Assembly: GCA_023376005.1 (NCBI GenBank)
Contig: CM042157.1
Span: 90,702,987 to 90,766,986, forward strand
From: Doryteuthis pealeii
Lineage: Eukaryota; Mollusca; Cephalopoda; Myopsida; Loliginidae
Length of the DNA stretch: 64,000 nt
Reading direction: 5' to 3'
Position 1 is the stretch's first letter; every line of letters starts with the position of its first letter. A program made the position numbers and the translations under genes. Positions 38,326 through 50,319 of the stretch are shown here, piece after piece. The notes under the pieces were generated by a model, which was not told the DNA's origin, ran no database searches, and worked only from the letters and a program-made list of their open reading frames with translations.

Positions 38326-38769
38326 ACAAAAGAATAGTTATGTTTGTTGTATAATAATTACTGATGTTATTACATTGTTTGTGGCCGACCATGCCTCTCC
38401 TATTCGTGTATTAACATTGCTTTCTGGGGATGAGATGTTACTACCTAGGTATGTGAATTATTCTACTGGCTTTAGAGACTTACCGTTTGTTAAGTTTCTG
38501 AACACCATCTTTGGCCAGTTGAAAAGGACTTTAAGTAAGTCCTGAGTTATGGAATCCTTTGGTAAGTGAATAAGTCCTATCCTGCGTAGTGTCAAAGGTC
38601 CAGTGATATAATCCTATGAGGTCAGTCGTCCACGAAGGCTTAAGTAGTTATGAGTAGTACTTCCTGGTTAAGTATTGTATCAACAGCAGAGTACTGCCAA
38701 CGATTGGCCAAGAGTATGGTCACATAGTTCTCGGCGAGTCTATAAGTAGAAGTGGACTTCTGACACACA

Positions 38770-38978
38770 CCTTATAAGCAAAAAACGTCAACACTGTTGA
38801 GTGTGGAGATGTCTCCTTTCTTTTTGAAACACATGAACTCAGTTTTATCAGAGTTCACGTAGAGGCCGATATTCTTTGCTGCCTTCTCTAGACTATACAG
38901 TAGTGACTCGGCCTGTGGCGGTGTATCTGCAAGAAGTGCAAGGTCATCAGCATAGTCTGCATCTGTGACAGTCTGTGC
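38770..38978 (-). pseudogene. LINE reverse transcriptase core (YADD part), inverted piece, left arm
   Basis: The minus strand reads TVTDADYADDLALLADTPPQ, then AESLLYSLEKAAKNIGLYVN and DKTEFMCFKKKGDISTLNSV. YADD is the RT metal-binding box, and the whole is typical of RTE-like LINEs of invertebrates. The YADD end abuts the junction at about 38980, and the later part runs away from it. The adjoining plus-strand piece 39005-39250 is the more C-terminal part of the same protein, so the two halves are head to head. Confidence 0.85.
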
Positions 38979-39004
38979 AGGATATCGCCTGCTTCTTGCC
39001 CTTA

Positions 39005-39250
39005 TGGAAATCTGATCTCACTGACAAGCGACAATTCTTCCAGGCTGTGGTTATATCAGTACTGCTGTATGGCTGCACCACTTGGACCCTAATGAAGCAC
39101 CATGAGAATAAGCTAGATGGGAGCTGCACAAGAATGCTATGTGCAGTCTTGAACAAGTTGTGGAAACAGCATCTCACAAGGAAGCAGCTGTATGGCCACC
39201 TGCCTCCCATCTTACAAACCATCCAAGTGAGACGGACTAGGTATATTACA
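39005..39250 (+). pseudogene. LINE reverse transcriptase thumb / C-terminal piece, left arm
   Basis: The plus strand reads WKSDLTDKRQFFQAVVISVL, LYGCTTWTLMKHHENKLDG, and QLYGHLPPILQTIQVRRTRY. This is the conserved region downstream of the RT palm in RTE-like LINEs. It lacks the roughly 30 residues expected between the upstream inverted piece and WKSDL. It decays into TA/CA-rich DNA after 39250. Confidence 0.85.
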
Positions 39251-39779
39251 TATACGCTACATATGCCCACACACAGATATGCTCATTAACCACATGCATA
39301 TACATACATATGTTACAACTATGCACATACATACTTATATAGACCTGTTTGCACCTACATGCATATGTATTATTGCATCTAGGAGAAGATGAGTTTACAG
39401 TGTCACATTGTTATCTAGTATCTTTGTAAAAAGATAGTCTAAACTTGGTAATCCTTAACTTGTTCCTCGTAAATTGCTACCATAAAATAAACTGAACCCT
39501 CATTTTATGTCCGTGTTTTGGCAATAAATGTTTTATTTTTCTTGCACCCATTATTTTACAATACTAAATATATTTTCTTTATTTATTTTAATATTCACTT
39601 CAATGTGTATATTCTAAAAGTTTTTATTTTGTGAGAATGGTTAGTTTTAAAGTGGGGGCTCGTTTTGTTGTTATTTCTTTTCTTTTTTGGCTTTGGTACT
39701 CTAAAATAAAAACATCAGATTTTAATCATCATCGACGAAAAAAAAATTAACCAAGAATTTTCTGTTTTCATTAACAAAG

Positions 39780-40690
39780 TGAGATGAGGTTTTTATTAAT
39801 AACCTTTTTGAATAAATTCATGCTCTATATGAATAATGGAATTTTTGTGATATTTTTCTGTTGAAATATTCAGGCAAACTCTTCAAGATTTATCCATGCA
39901 TTCTCCAGATTAGTATTCTCGTCTTTGTTGCCTGTTTTAGTTAATCTGCTCATTGGCCTTCGTCAACTGCATGTCACAGTCTGGTAGTCTTCAAGGATCT
40001 ATTAATGCCGCCTTTATTTTGTTCACATTTTCTCTTTCAAGCATTTGGTATCAATTTAATTAGAACAATTCACAAATACAAATAGCTAAAGCTCAACCTA
40101 CACTTATATTTATTTATTTTTTATGGGTGTAATAGAATGTTTAGCCCTGTCAGCTGGGGCTTGAGAATACACTGACTGCACCTCTGCAGAGGGTAAGGAC
40201 ACCCCCACCCCTACCCAATGGGATCGCCTGTTAACCGTGGTGGCGATCTGTGATGCTTAAGGACAGACTTCTTGGGTGTCCTTAACCCTCGCAGAGTGCA
40301 GTCGTGTAATCTCAAGCCCCAGCTGACAGGGCTAAACATTCTATTACACCATAAAAAATAAATAAATATAAGTGTAGGTTGAGCTTTAGCTATTTTATTT
40401 GTGAATTGTTCTAATTAAATTGATCAAATGCTTGAAAGAGAATATGTGAACAAAATAAAGGCGGCATTATAAGATCTTGAAGACTAACCAACCTGTGCAT
40501 GCAGTTGACGAAAGGCAATGAGCAGATTAACTACAACAGGCAAAAAGACGAGATACTAATCTGAGAATGCATGATAAATCTTAAGAAGTTTGCCTGAATA
40601 TTTGCACAGAAAAATATCACCAAAAATTCCATATTCATATAGAACATGATTTATTCAAAAGGTTATTAATTAAAAACTCATCTCAACTTT
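39780..40690. other. Core of palindrome 2 with shared segment S
   Basis: S is present at 39780-40142 (reversed) and 40334-40690 (direct). Between them is a shortened repeat C fragment folded on itself at 40143-40205 / 40275-40333, with 40206-40274 as the loop. The loop reads on into the body of repeat C as seen at 8922-8995. In this core the two arms differ by many small deletions. Confidence 0.85.
40143..40333. repeat. Repeat C end folded on itself at the centre of palindrome 2
   Basis: The CCCTGTCAGCTGGGGC end enters at 40143 and leaves, reversed, at 40333. 40206-40274 is the loop and includes CCCAATGGGATCGCCTGTTA, a normal internal piece of repeat C. Confidence 0.8.
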
Positions 40691-41219
40691 GTTAATGAAA
40701 ACAGAAATTCTTGGTTATTTTTTTTCGTCGATGATGATAAAATCTGATGTTTTATTTTAGAGTACAAAGCCAAAAAGAAAAGATAACCCAAACGAGCCCC
40801 CCTTTAAAAACTACCATTTCCAAAATAAAACTTTAGAATATAACATGAAGTGAATAATAAAATAAAATAAAGAAAATATAATTTAGTATTGTAAAATAAA
40901 TGGGTGCGAAAGAAAATAAAAACATTTCTTGCCAACCGCACGGACATCAAATGCAGGTTCCAGTTTATCTTATGGTAGCAATTTACGAGGAATACAAGTT
41001 AAGGATCCAATTTAGTTTAGACTAATTTTTACAAGATACTGAGATAACAATGTGACCTGTAACTCATCTTCTCTCCTAGATGCAATAATACATATGCATT
41101 AGGTGCAACAGGTCTATATAAGTATGTATGTGCATAGTTGTAACATATGTATGTATATGCATGTGGTTAATGGCATATCTGTGTGTGGGCATAGTAGCGT
41201 ATATGTATATCCTAGTCCG

Positions 41220-41450
41220 TCTTCACTTGGATGGTTTGTAAGATGGGAGGCGGTGGCCATCAGCTGCTTCCTTGTGAGATGCCTGTTTCCACAACTTGTT
41301 AAGACTGCAATAGCATTCTTGTGCAGCTCCCATCTAGCTTATTCTCATGGTGCTTCATTAGGGTCCAAGTGTGCAGGCCATACAGCATATACTGATAATA
41401 ACAACAGCCTGGAAGAATTGTCGCTTGTCAGTGAGATCAGATTTCCTAAG
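41220..41450 (-). pseudogene. LINE RT thumb / C-terminal piece, right-arm mirror
   Basis: Mirror of 39005-39250, with RKSDLTDKRQFFQAVV legible on the minus strand. It is noisier than the left copy: several single-base losses break the frame. Confidence 0.8.
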
Positions 41451-41490
41451 GGCAAGAAGCAGGCGATATCCAGGTGGGGGGGGGGGGGGC

Positions 41491-41697
41491 AACAGACTGT
41501 CACAGATGCAGACTATGCTGATGACCTTTGCACTCTTGCAGATACCCGCCACAGGCCGAGTCACTACTGTATAGTCCTAGAGAAAAGGCAGCAAGCATAG
41601 TCGGCCTCTACGGACTCTGATTAAAACTGAGTTCATGTGTTTCAAAAAAAAGGAGACACTCCACATCAACATGGTTTGACGTTTTTGCTTTAATAAG
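41491..41697 (+). pseudogene. LINE RT core (YADD part), right-arm mirror
   Basis: Mirror of 38770-38978, reading QTVTDADYADD and then SDKTEFMCF-like sequence, with extra frameshifts from small deletions. Just before it sits a G run (about 41475-41489) that is missing at the corresponding left-arm junction. Confidence 0.8.
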
Positions 41698-42142
41698 GTG
41701 TGTGTCAGAAGTCCACTTCTACTTATAGATCGCCGAGAACTATGTGACCTACTCTTGGCCAATCGTTGGCAGTCTCTGCCTTGTTGATACAATACTTAAC
41801 CAGAAGTATATTGCTCATAACTCTTAAGCCTCGTGAGACTGACCTCATTAGATATTCACTGACCTTGACACTACGCAGGAAGGACTTATTCACTTACCAA
41901 GGATTCCATAACTCAGGACTTACTTAAAGTCCTTTTCAACTGGCCAGATGGTGTTTCAGAAACTTAACAACGGTAAGTCTCTAGAGAAAGCGAAAAAAAG
42001 CCAGTAGAATAATTCCATACCTAGGTAGTAACATCTCATCCCCATGAAAGCAATGTTAAATACACGAATAGGAGAGGCAATGGTCGGCCACAACAATGTA
42101 ATAACATAGTAATTATTATACAACAACATAACTATTCTTTGT

Positions 42143-42655
42143 TAGTATTTCTGCGTTATTCGGACCTATTGTCCCATCTTCATGTTATTTGTACACGTTT
42201 CGGCCGATATGCCTCCAGCCTTCTTCAGGTATTTCTTCTCAGACTCGGGAACCTTCTTGTCGAATCGGGAGCCATCACAGAACTTTTTTAGTCCCGGGGG
42301 TAATCCTGTTTCTCATCCGCTAACCATTAGCTGGGAGTTGTGTTAATTATTTTCCTAACTGCTCTACTCAGGATTGAACTCGGGATCAGAGATAACTGTC
42401 ACTTAGAACTGTTTAACTAAACTACCTTGTCAATGGAAATTGAGTGTGAATTTTGGAACTTATAAACTAATGTCTTGATTTGGCTAGAATATCTACCTAT
42501 TTACTTATGTATGATTTTTTTACCTAGACTCATATGTGTGTCCCCCACCAGTCCGATAAGAAATATCTGAAGAAGACAGAGGGCATACCGGCAGAAACGT
42601 CGTATAAAATAACAATGAAGATGAGGACAATAGTCCGAATAACGCAGATAATACT
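42143..42655. mobile_element. Terminal-inverted-repeat element J (right-arm mirror)
   Basis: Mirror of 37795-38325, with both inverted ends legible and several small deletions. Confidence 0.7.
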
Positions 42656-43380
42656 TATCTCAAGCCTGCATCTCAAACATTCAGAGAAATATTCATTTGT
42701 TATCTGTTACAAAATATGCAATCAAACAGAAGATTACAAGTAACCTTATTAACATCAAAAATAAAAAAGACAAACTTTTATAGTTTATCTAATACTTAAA
42801 AGCAATTCTATTAACTGAGATGTGTTTTTTAATGAACGAGTGGGCTGTGTAATATTAATGTTGTATACAATGACAGCCCAATAGTTAAGCATTGGTTTCT
42901 CAGCCAACAGAGATGAACTTAGCCTATTTTATAAAAACAAGGTTAGCATTACAGCTAACGTCTCTTGATTGTGCTATTGAATGACTCAAATGTTCGTGTG
43001 TGTGTGTGGGGGGGATAACAGAGACACTGCAAATCTTTTCACAGATACAATAGTTTTGAAAAAAAAACAAAGAAAAGAAATTTCCTGAATCACAAAGAGT
43101 TATAGCAAAGAGAAAAAGCAGAAAGGTTCATAGGAAAAAAGATGACAAGTGTGAATAAAGCAGGAAAGATAAATTGGTCACTGCCTCCTGAGGATGGGAC
43201 GGAGGGGGGACAATAATGAGAGATTGAGAACTGACACAGAAAAGTAGTTTCGGTGATGAGAAACTCAGATGAGAATTCTTGGAGGTTGACATAAAAAGTG
43301 ATTGATGAAGAAGAGTAGAATTGTCTTACAAATGGCAACAAGTACATTTGCTGGGGGATTTCTATTTAAGTATCAAAATA

Positions 43381-43789
43381 CGAGGGTGAGTCAAAAGTAA
43401 TGCCATTTTCTTAGGACAGGTATAATTACTAACACGAACATGTATCATACATCAAAATGAAGCCGGTCCACTGTGGATCACATCTTACTTATCCACAGAG
43501 TCACCGTTTCTTTCAATAGCAATGTTCCACCTTCGAAATGAGAGTATGTATCCTTGCCTTGTAAAATTCTGTTGACTGTTCTTTGAGCCACTTCTTCACT
43601 ACAGATTTCACTTCCTTGTCACTGGAATAATGTTTGCTCAGACTATCATCTTTTCAGCTCCATGAAAGAGGGTTTGAGATGCATACATTAGGGATGTGAT
43701 CCACAGAGGACCAGCTTCATTTTGATGTATGATACATGTTCTGTGTTAGTAATTAACAACAAATGGTATTACTTTTTGACTCACCCTCA
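43381..43789 (-). mobile_element. Mariner MITE with long terminal repeats (right-arm mirror)
   Basis: Mirror of 36639-37055, also flanked by TA. A few single-base deletions shorten it by 8 bp. Confidence 0.85.
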
Positions 43790-44509
43790 TATCAAATTAG
43801 TAATAACTAGCAAAAGTATTAGGAACTCTCAGAGGGAGGGGGGTGACAAAATGTTTTAATAAAATAATTCTGATATATATTCAAGCAAGATTCTGTGGAT
43901 ACAGAAATAGGATATAAATAAACAAAAGAGCTATAAAAAAAATTCTAATTATTTTCTTAGAACCCACAAATGTTTTTTGTTCTATCTTTTGCAAATAAAT
44001 AGACATATAGCTGGCCAGGTAATATATATATATATATATATATGGATCTGACTTGTATGTCCTACCATCATTCCATTTTGCCATCTACTTTCAGGGAATT
44101 CAAATAACCATGGCAGTCAACCTTACATGGTATACATTGAATTCAAAGATCAAGTCAATATCCATTCAAAGATTCAGTTCCTGAGACTTTAGTTAGTTAT
44201 AACAAACTTCAGTAAAGTATACTTTGTTTTTGTTTCTCTCACATGAAAGTGCCTAACCTAAACTATATTTCTCTTTATGAAATTTTTTGTAAAGTCCAGT
44301 ATATAATTATCATTCTAAAATAAAGAGAAGCTTTGCATAAATTTTCATATAAAAAAAAATTCTTTCCTAGAAAAAACAACACTCTTCTATATTTATTCTA
44401 AACACTGGCTGTATTGAAAGTAAATGCATATTTATATACATAAGCTGTTTGATCTAAAACAAATTGCTGATTTATTTATTATAAAATTTATTTAGTATAT
44501 ATATATTTA

Positions 44510-44787
44510 CCAACCCCTCCACACTGGCAGGATGAGACACAAGGTCAATTTCTTAAGCGGAGTTCAACAGGTTTGAATTCAGAGTTTTCCTTCTCCTAGA
44601 TGGGTTGCCTAACCAATGTTAAAGGACCCAGTCTGCCCTACTATTTATCCATAGCTGGAGGGAGAGTAGGATTCATACCTTTCCCAAGGGTATTAGCGCT
44701 AAGTGAAATGCAATTATCACATCCAAGATTTGAACTCGGGGCTGAAGTCCATTTCCCATGACTTTAACCATTATACCACGCGCTTCC
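44510..44787 (-). repeat. SINE B, right-arm mirror of 35637-35915
   Basis: Same copy reversed; the B-box region has two local changes. Confidence 0.9.
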
Positions 44788-45202
44788 AATTTAGTATAAG
44801 TAGATTTATTTAGTATAAAAGATAAAAGAGATATAAGAATTAGTGTTGAATGCGCTTATTGTTAGGATTTTATAAAATCACCTTTCTTGTTTTCTATTAT
44901 AATGTGTACTATTATAAATATGAATTATAATTCTAACCCACATAGTTGTTAGACTTTTTAAATAGACGGATGAAGTAAGAAAAGTTGATTAATAAGCTTT
45001 TATTAATCTTTCAAGAAGTATTTTGCTTTATCCTACTGATTTTAAAGGTTTGCAGCTTGAAGTATTATTGGAACTTTGAAGTTTCTTATTAAATATATAC
45101 ATAAAAAAATTAAACATTCACAAATGCAAGTAATAACTACATATAAAAAAAATGAAAATTGATTGAATCATTATAATAAATCAATGGACAAAAACAACTT
45201 AC

Positions 45203-45233
45203 TGCCTCATCTTCTGAGGTATCAGGGACTGAT
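45203..45233 (-). CDS. Exon e4, right-arm copy
   Basis: A 31 bp exon with acceptor TTTCATTTCAG and donor GTAAGTTG. With e3 it completes 37 codons, ending SVPDTSEDEA at phase 0. An acidic patch after the basic helix is common in linker regions. Downstream exons should lie at lower coordinates on the minus strand, but none was recognised between here and segment S. Confidence 0.55.
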
Positions 45234-45868
45234 CTGAAATGAAAAGAATCAACACATATCAGAAAGAAAACTACCTAAATTTCTTATTTAAGAAATTTAA
45301 TTTTATTCTATGAAGAACTTATGTATAGAAATGAAAACATTTACAAATGTAAACAAATGTTAAGCTTTGAAGAAAATAACTACAAATTTTTTTTTTTTTT
45401 TTATAATTGATGACAATTTAAAAAATAGATTTTGTGATTGCATAATTTTATTCTTAATTTCTGATGCTGCAAAATTAATTTAATCAAATACAACTTGATA
45501 TTTTGCCACCAAGGACAATAAATAATCTTCAATCATAATATACTGTTAATATGTTTAGTAGTTAAAAATTTGGTTAAAAAATGAACAATAGTCATTTTGT
45601 TAGAAAATATATTTTTCTTTATGTCGTTTGATCTGTTCATTTTGAAAATGACCTTCATTTCTTTGAGAAATTTTTTACATTTTTTTTTATTTAAGCCCCA
45701 TCCCGACCCCACCCAAAAAAGTAACTTTATGATTTGGAAAATCTACAGACCAAGTCAAGTTAATAATAATAAAAAAATATGGACATGGTATGAGAGATAC
45801 AAAAAAAAAAAAAAATTTTTTTTAAAAAAAAAAAAAAAATGACTTTTTCATTTAAAAGGATAACTTAC

Positions 45869-45948
45869 TTTTTATCACTTTTCTTGGATTTTCTAACATT
45901 TTGAGATTCATTAAAAACTTTATTTTTAAGTTGTGAAGATTTTTCATT
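45869..45948 (-). CDS. Exon e3, right-arm copy
   Basis: An 80 bp exon with acceptor TTGTTTCCAG and donor GTAAGTTA, close to the consensus. It is open in the frame inherited from e2 and reads NEKSSQLKNKVFNESQNVRK, followed by a Ser/Lys-rich tail. It ends at phase 2, and the next exon supplies the missing base of an AAA codon. Composition is polar and disordered, with no recognised domain. Confidence 0.6.
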
Positions 45949-46761
45949 CTGGAAACAAAAATAAGGATAGTATTAATAGATATGCATATAATATATTTCA
46001 AATAGTCTCACTGTAAATTTTATGTACTATACAAATAAATATAACCGTCTAATTTATATTTCTACAAATTATACAATTGATGAATAAATAACAAAATTCA
46101 AGTCTATCATGAAAGGCATTTTATTTGTAACATATAAACAATGTTATTTTCTCAACATATTCTCTTTGATTTTCAAAATATATCTCACATTAGTCCATAA
46201 GCTTATGCTGTGCTAGGAAGACTTAGTTGTTTAATAAACTGTTGTTTCTTTGATCTTGTTATCAGCTTCCTATATATTCTTTAATACTTTCTTTAGTCAA
46301 TGTTCTTTACTGTCTTTTGTTTTTTCCAAAATTATTCTTGTGAAGCCAAGTGAATTTGATCCTTTTTAATTATTGTCTTATGTTCTCACAGTAAAAACTA
46401 GTGAAAATAACACTGCATCCTACTACTTTACATTGCCATATATATATATATATTTATGGCTATCATGTAGAGCAATCTACACAATGATAATGAGTGGGAG
46501 ACTAAAAAGGAGGAATAGAGTGGAAAAAGTTGTTTTATTAATATAAAACAATGGCCCTTCCGTCCAGTGCTTTTCAAGTTTTACATCCAGAAACGATTAA
46601 AAGTCAAATAGTAAATTAAATAAGTCGGGAATGGATAATTGATATGGAATTAGGTTAGACGGGGTGGGGTGGGGAATAAAATTTTCAAAGCCCCATCAAG
46701 TCACACCCATCCCAAGTCATTCAACTAGTAAAAACAGTGAGTGCTTGGGTCTTATTTGCCT

Positions 46762-46824
<63 letters not shown>

Positions 46825-47394
46825 ATGTAGGGTATTGGTTTTATACACAAACTACCTTATATATTTAGCTTTATTTAGCTGTGGAAAATTCTTAAATAAT
46901 CACAGTTTGGAGTAAAACCATTATTGATTTGAACTCTGTTGTATTGTTGGTCAACTTAGAAGCAATGTGAGATGATAAAAAGCATTGTCTTTTGGCTCTT
47001 TTATCAACTTTGTAACAATGTGTTTTGCCATCCTGTAGGCTTTAAGCCAGAACGCTTGTCTAGTGGAATTGGATCCTTGGTAAAGAGTCATGAGTATTGG
47101 TAATCGTCTGGTATTGTAAGTCCCTCCTCAATGAGTGCAATTAGAATTATGGCCAGTGTGGGGGTTTAAGTAGTGTATCAGCCACGCAGTATGGTTGGTG
47201 ATTGGCAAAGTAATAAACCATGTGACTTAGGCTAGTCCATAAATCCAGGTGGGGAATTAGAGCACACCTTATATGTAGAAATATTCCAACAAACTTATCT
47301 TTGAACTTATTGATATAATTGCTATTAACTGTTCCCCTACCAAAAATGCTATTTTCTATTCTAATAAACAAAACAGAATGGATATAACAGAACC

Positions 47395-47433
<39 letters not shown>

Positions 47434-47434
<1 letters not shown>

Positions 47435-48268
47435 GGTGTTTCTGGAGAAATTTGACAGTTTCATAAGGAAAAAGAAAAAGTACTTGGTAACTACAAAATC
47501 TAATGGATTGTGAAGAAATTCAACAGGCACGGAAATAAACACTCATTACGTCTCAATCCTGCTCCGGAACCTGGAGCAAGCTGATGTTACAGTTTCCCTG
47601 GGAAGGGTCTCAAAAACTACTTTATTTCTGTCGATTAACTGAGCTTTTGTAGTACTGGCACGGCAATTGGTGTCTTTCTCAACAGCGCCACATACATAAT
47701 AATCCATGGGGTTAAGATCTGGGGAGTTCGGAGGCCAAACATTGTAGTCGTAAAAATTCACTGACAACAATTTTTACTTTTCCCAGAGGTGTGGCAGGGG
47801 ACCGAATCCTGCTGCCATACATATGGCCTACCATTGGTTACCCTTGTTATCTAGGGCTTGACTTCAGTGTTTAGCAACTCCACGTAGGCATCTGAGGGTC
47901 CTCCAACACTTTTTTTCTGCAGATTTTTGAGGAATTCTGCTGTATGAATGCAATCAGATCATCTGTTATGTTGATTTCTTCTAGCCACAGCCTCTTGTTA
48001 TCCATTGCAATTCTCTGATTGTTTTTACAGTGTTCAGGGAGCATTGGGCAGCAACCATAATCTCCTTATTTTGATGGCTGATGCAGATCATCTTGATACA
48101 AGTTATTCACTTCCATAATTCAGGTGGGTTCCAGTCATCCATTCTATATGTCATCACGTATATGAATGAAGAAGGGTCCAAGCTTTTAAATGATGCGTAG
48201 TATGCGTCAATACCTCCAACTTACGGAGAAAAATAACCAAATATAAATATGTCAAATTTATCCCGAAC

Positions 48269-48272
<4 letters not shown>
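47434..48272 (-). mobile_element. Mariner-like transposon relic (right-arm mirror)
   Basis: Mirror of 32197-32995 with the same terminal repeats. It keeps VWPPNSPDLNPMDYYV (about 47695-47745, minus strand), absent on the left. The stretch around 47528-47558 also differs from the left by a block of substitutions, not just indels. Confidence 0.85.
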
Positions 48273-48318
<46 letters not shown>

Positions 48319-48332
48319 CTTTCTTTTTTTAC

Positions 48333-48383
48333 CTGCTTTGGTTGCTGTTCTAATTTTTCCAATTTTTTTCTTTCTCTTCTTCG
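48333..48383 (-). CDS. Exon e2, right-arm copy
   Basis: This 51 bp exon has 17 whole codons and is phase 0 at both ends. The acceptor is TTTATTTCAG and the donor is GTAAAAAAAG. It reads RRRERKKLEKLEQQPKQ, a basic then glutamine-rich helix. In frame with the next exon it forms one uninterrupted reading frame. The intron immediately downstream holds the mariner relic 47434-48272. The pattern KKRRRERKKLEKLEQ is what suggests a TTC31-type charged segment; this is from memory only. Confidence 0.6.
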
Positions 48384-48444
48384 CTGAAATAAAGATTATT
48401 ATTTTTTTTTTAATTCAATAAAACAATTCTTAATCAAAACATTG

Positions 48445-48768
48445 TAATCTGAACATTAGCTACTTAAATGAGAGTAACCACCCGTTTTTTTTTTCACTTT
48501 GAGGAAGCCAGTGTTGAGTTTTTTTTAATATCAACTGTGTGGAGATTCTAGGGATGGTGAACATGTGGAGACTGTTTGAAAATATATTAAAGGTATTCCT
48601 ATAAGGGTGTTAACATTTTTAAATCGATTTAAAAAAAAAAATGTTAATATTTTATGAGAGTACCTGTCGAAAAATCCTTGTTTTTACAAAACAAAACACA
48701 TGGCTTCCTCAGAGTGTAAAAAAACAAGGGGAGGTTACTCTCATTTAAGTAGCTAATGTTCAAGATTA
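48445..48768. mobile_element. Foldback element G (right-arm mirror)
   Basis: Mirror of 31667-32020 with the same inverted ends. The A/G homopolymer lengths beside the right terminal repeat differ. Confidence 0.75.
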
Positions 48769-49232
48769 CCAAAACATATAGTTTAAAATAGATTAAATAA
48801 AATGTTAATTTCTCAGTATATATCATATCAAATCTTAAATATGGGAGACATGTCTCATTAAAAAAAAATTATATTGAAATAAATATGAATCATTACCAAT
48901 GTTTTTAGTAAAATCCGCAACAGATAAGATTTTCATCTTGCTAAATCTCTTATTTGACTTGTCTACTAATCAAGGACAGCTGTGACCACCAAATGTTCTC
49001 TGGTTACTAATGAGAGCAGTTTTTGGCATATTACATTTTGAAAATCACAAAAATATTTATAGCTTTTTAGCAGAAGCATTAAATTTACAATATACCTACA
49101 GGAAACTTACTTTGGCCATCAGGTGAAATAGAAATTAAATGTTTATATATATATATATTTTTTATTTAACTATATAAAATAGAAATCTAGCTGAGAATTC
49201 CTTGATCAAAAACCAAAGTTATAACATTTTTA

Positions 49233-49710
49233 GGTAATTTATGAGGAAGTGCGTCCCGGTCTCCTGCCTCAAAAATTGCTATCCGGTGACTAATAAGAAA
49301 TAACGACCCAGCTCAGTCTACTCAAAACTATCCATCTTCATATCTATCTATCTCAATTTGTTCATATTTATCTATATTACTTTAAATATTAAGATTTTCT
49401 TTTATTCATGTTTGTTTAATGTCTTGTTTTTAGTTTAAATAAACAAGAATTACGACAAAAAAAGATGCGACCCCCCCCCCCCACAATACATTTACTTGTC
49501 GAAAATATCTATCTCCATTTGTTCATATCTATCTATATTATTTTGTTTGTTTATCTATCTATTTGTTTATCTATCTCAGTCTATTCCAAACTATATATCC
49601 ATCTTCATATCTAAACAAGAATTACAAGGAGCTGGGGTCATTATTTTGATAGTCACCGGGTAGCAATTTTTGAGGCAGGAGACCGGGACGTACTTCCTCA
49701 TAAATTACCC
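49233..49710. mobile_element. Foldback element F (right-arm mirror)
   Basis: Mirror of 30694-31166, with terminal repeats intact and tetranucleotide counts slightly changed. Confidence 0.75.
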
Positions 49711-49937
49711 TTTTTTCCATTGTTTTTTTTTTTTTTTTCTCTGACTTCTTTATCATCACCAGAAAATCAAGATATAAAAAAAAAGATTGTTGTTTACATT
49801 TGTAGTACAAGTAATAACCATCATTAACAATAAGCTAACCTCTCAAAGATGTTTATTAATCTATAAGTCCTCCCAATGCAGTGTTAATTTATTGCTGCAA
49901 TAAAGAAAATGGATTTTATGATCAGTTTATGTAACTA

Positions 49938-50182
49938 GGGCCAGTTTAGCTTGGTCAGTAGAGGGTCCGCCTGGGAACCACAGGGTTTCTGGTTCAATAC
50001 TGACCCTCGCGTATGAGTGGCATAGGGATCTATGCGGTAAAGTGAGGAGCTGATGGTAGGTGTGGTGCTCCACCTCAAAAGCTAAAAACAATCGCCTTGG
50101 TCTAGTACTATTGAAAAGGGAATAGACTCCCTCGCTGACTGGCTGATACCGACTTTAGGCCACCCCAACAACTTTACTTACT
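49938..50182 (+). repeat. SINE A, right-arm mirror of 30212-30454
   Basis: Same decayed A and B boxes, reversed orientation. Confidence 0.85.
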
Positions 50183-50319
50183 TATGTAACTTAAAATCCA
50201 GAGTCTATTTTTAGCTAATTTACAAGTAATTATCAAATGACTAATCAAGCCTTCAAATTCAGTCAGTGATTATGTAAACACACATTTTCATTAAGCATAA
50301 TAAGAACCAAACACTTTTT

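Larger units (their letters stand above)
25522..40205 (+). repeat. Palindrome 2, left arm
   Basis: The reverse complement of this arm matches 40275-54889. It begins at the first base after the N gap. The far part (about 25-36 kb against 44-54 kb) is nearly identical, with scattered substitutions such as C/T at the LINE-flanking sequence near 29119, plus indels. The central 3 kb (38-42 kb) is much noisier. Four small exons, LINE and mariner relics, SINEs and foldback elements are all present in both arms. The arm lacks the first exon of the split gene, which lies beyond the mirror at 56789-56873. Confidence 0.95.
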
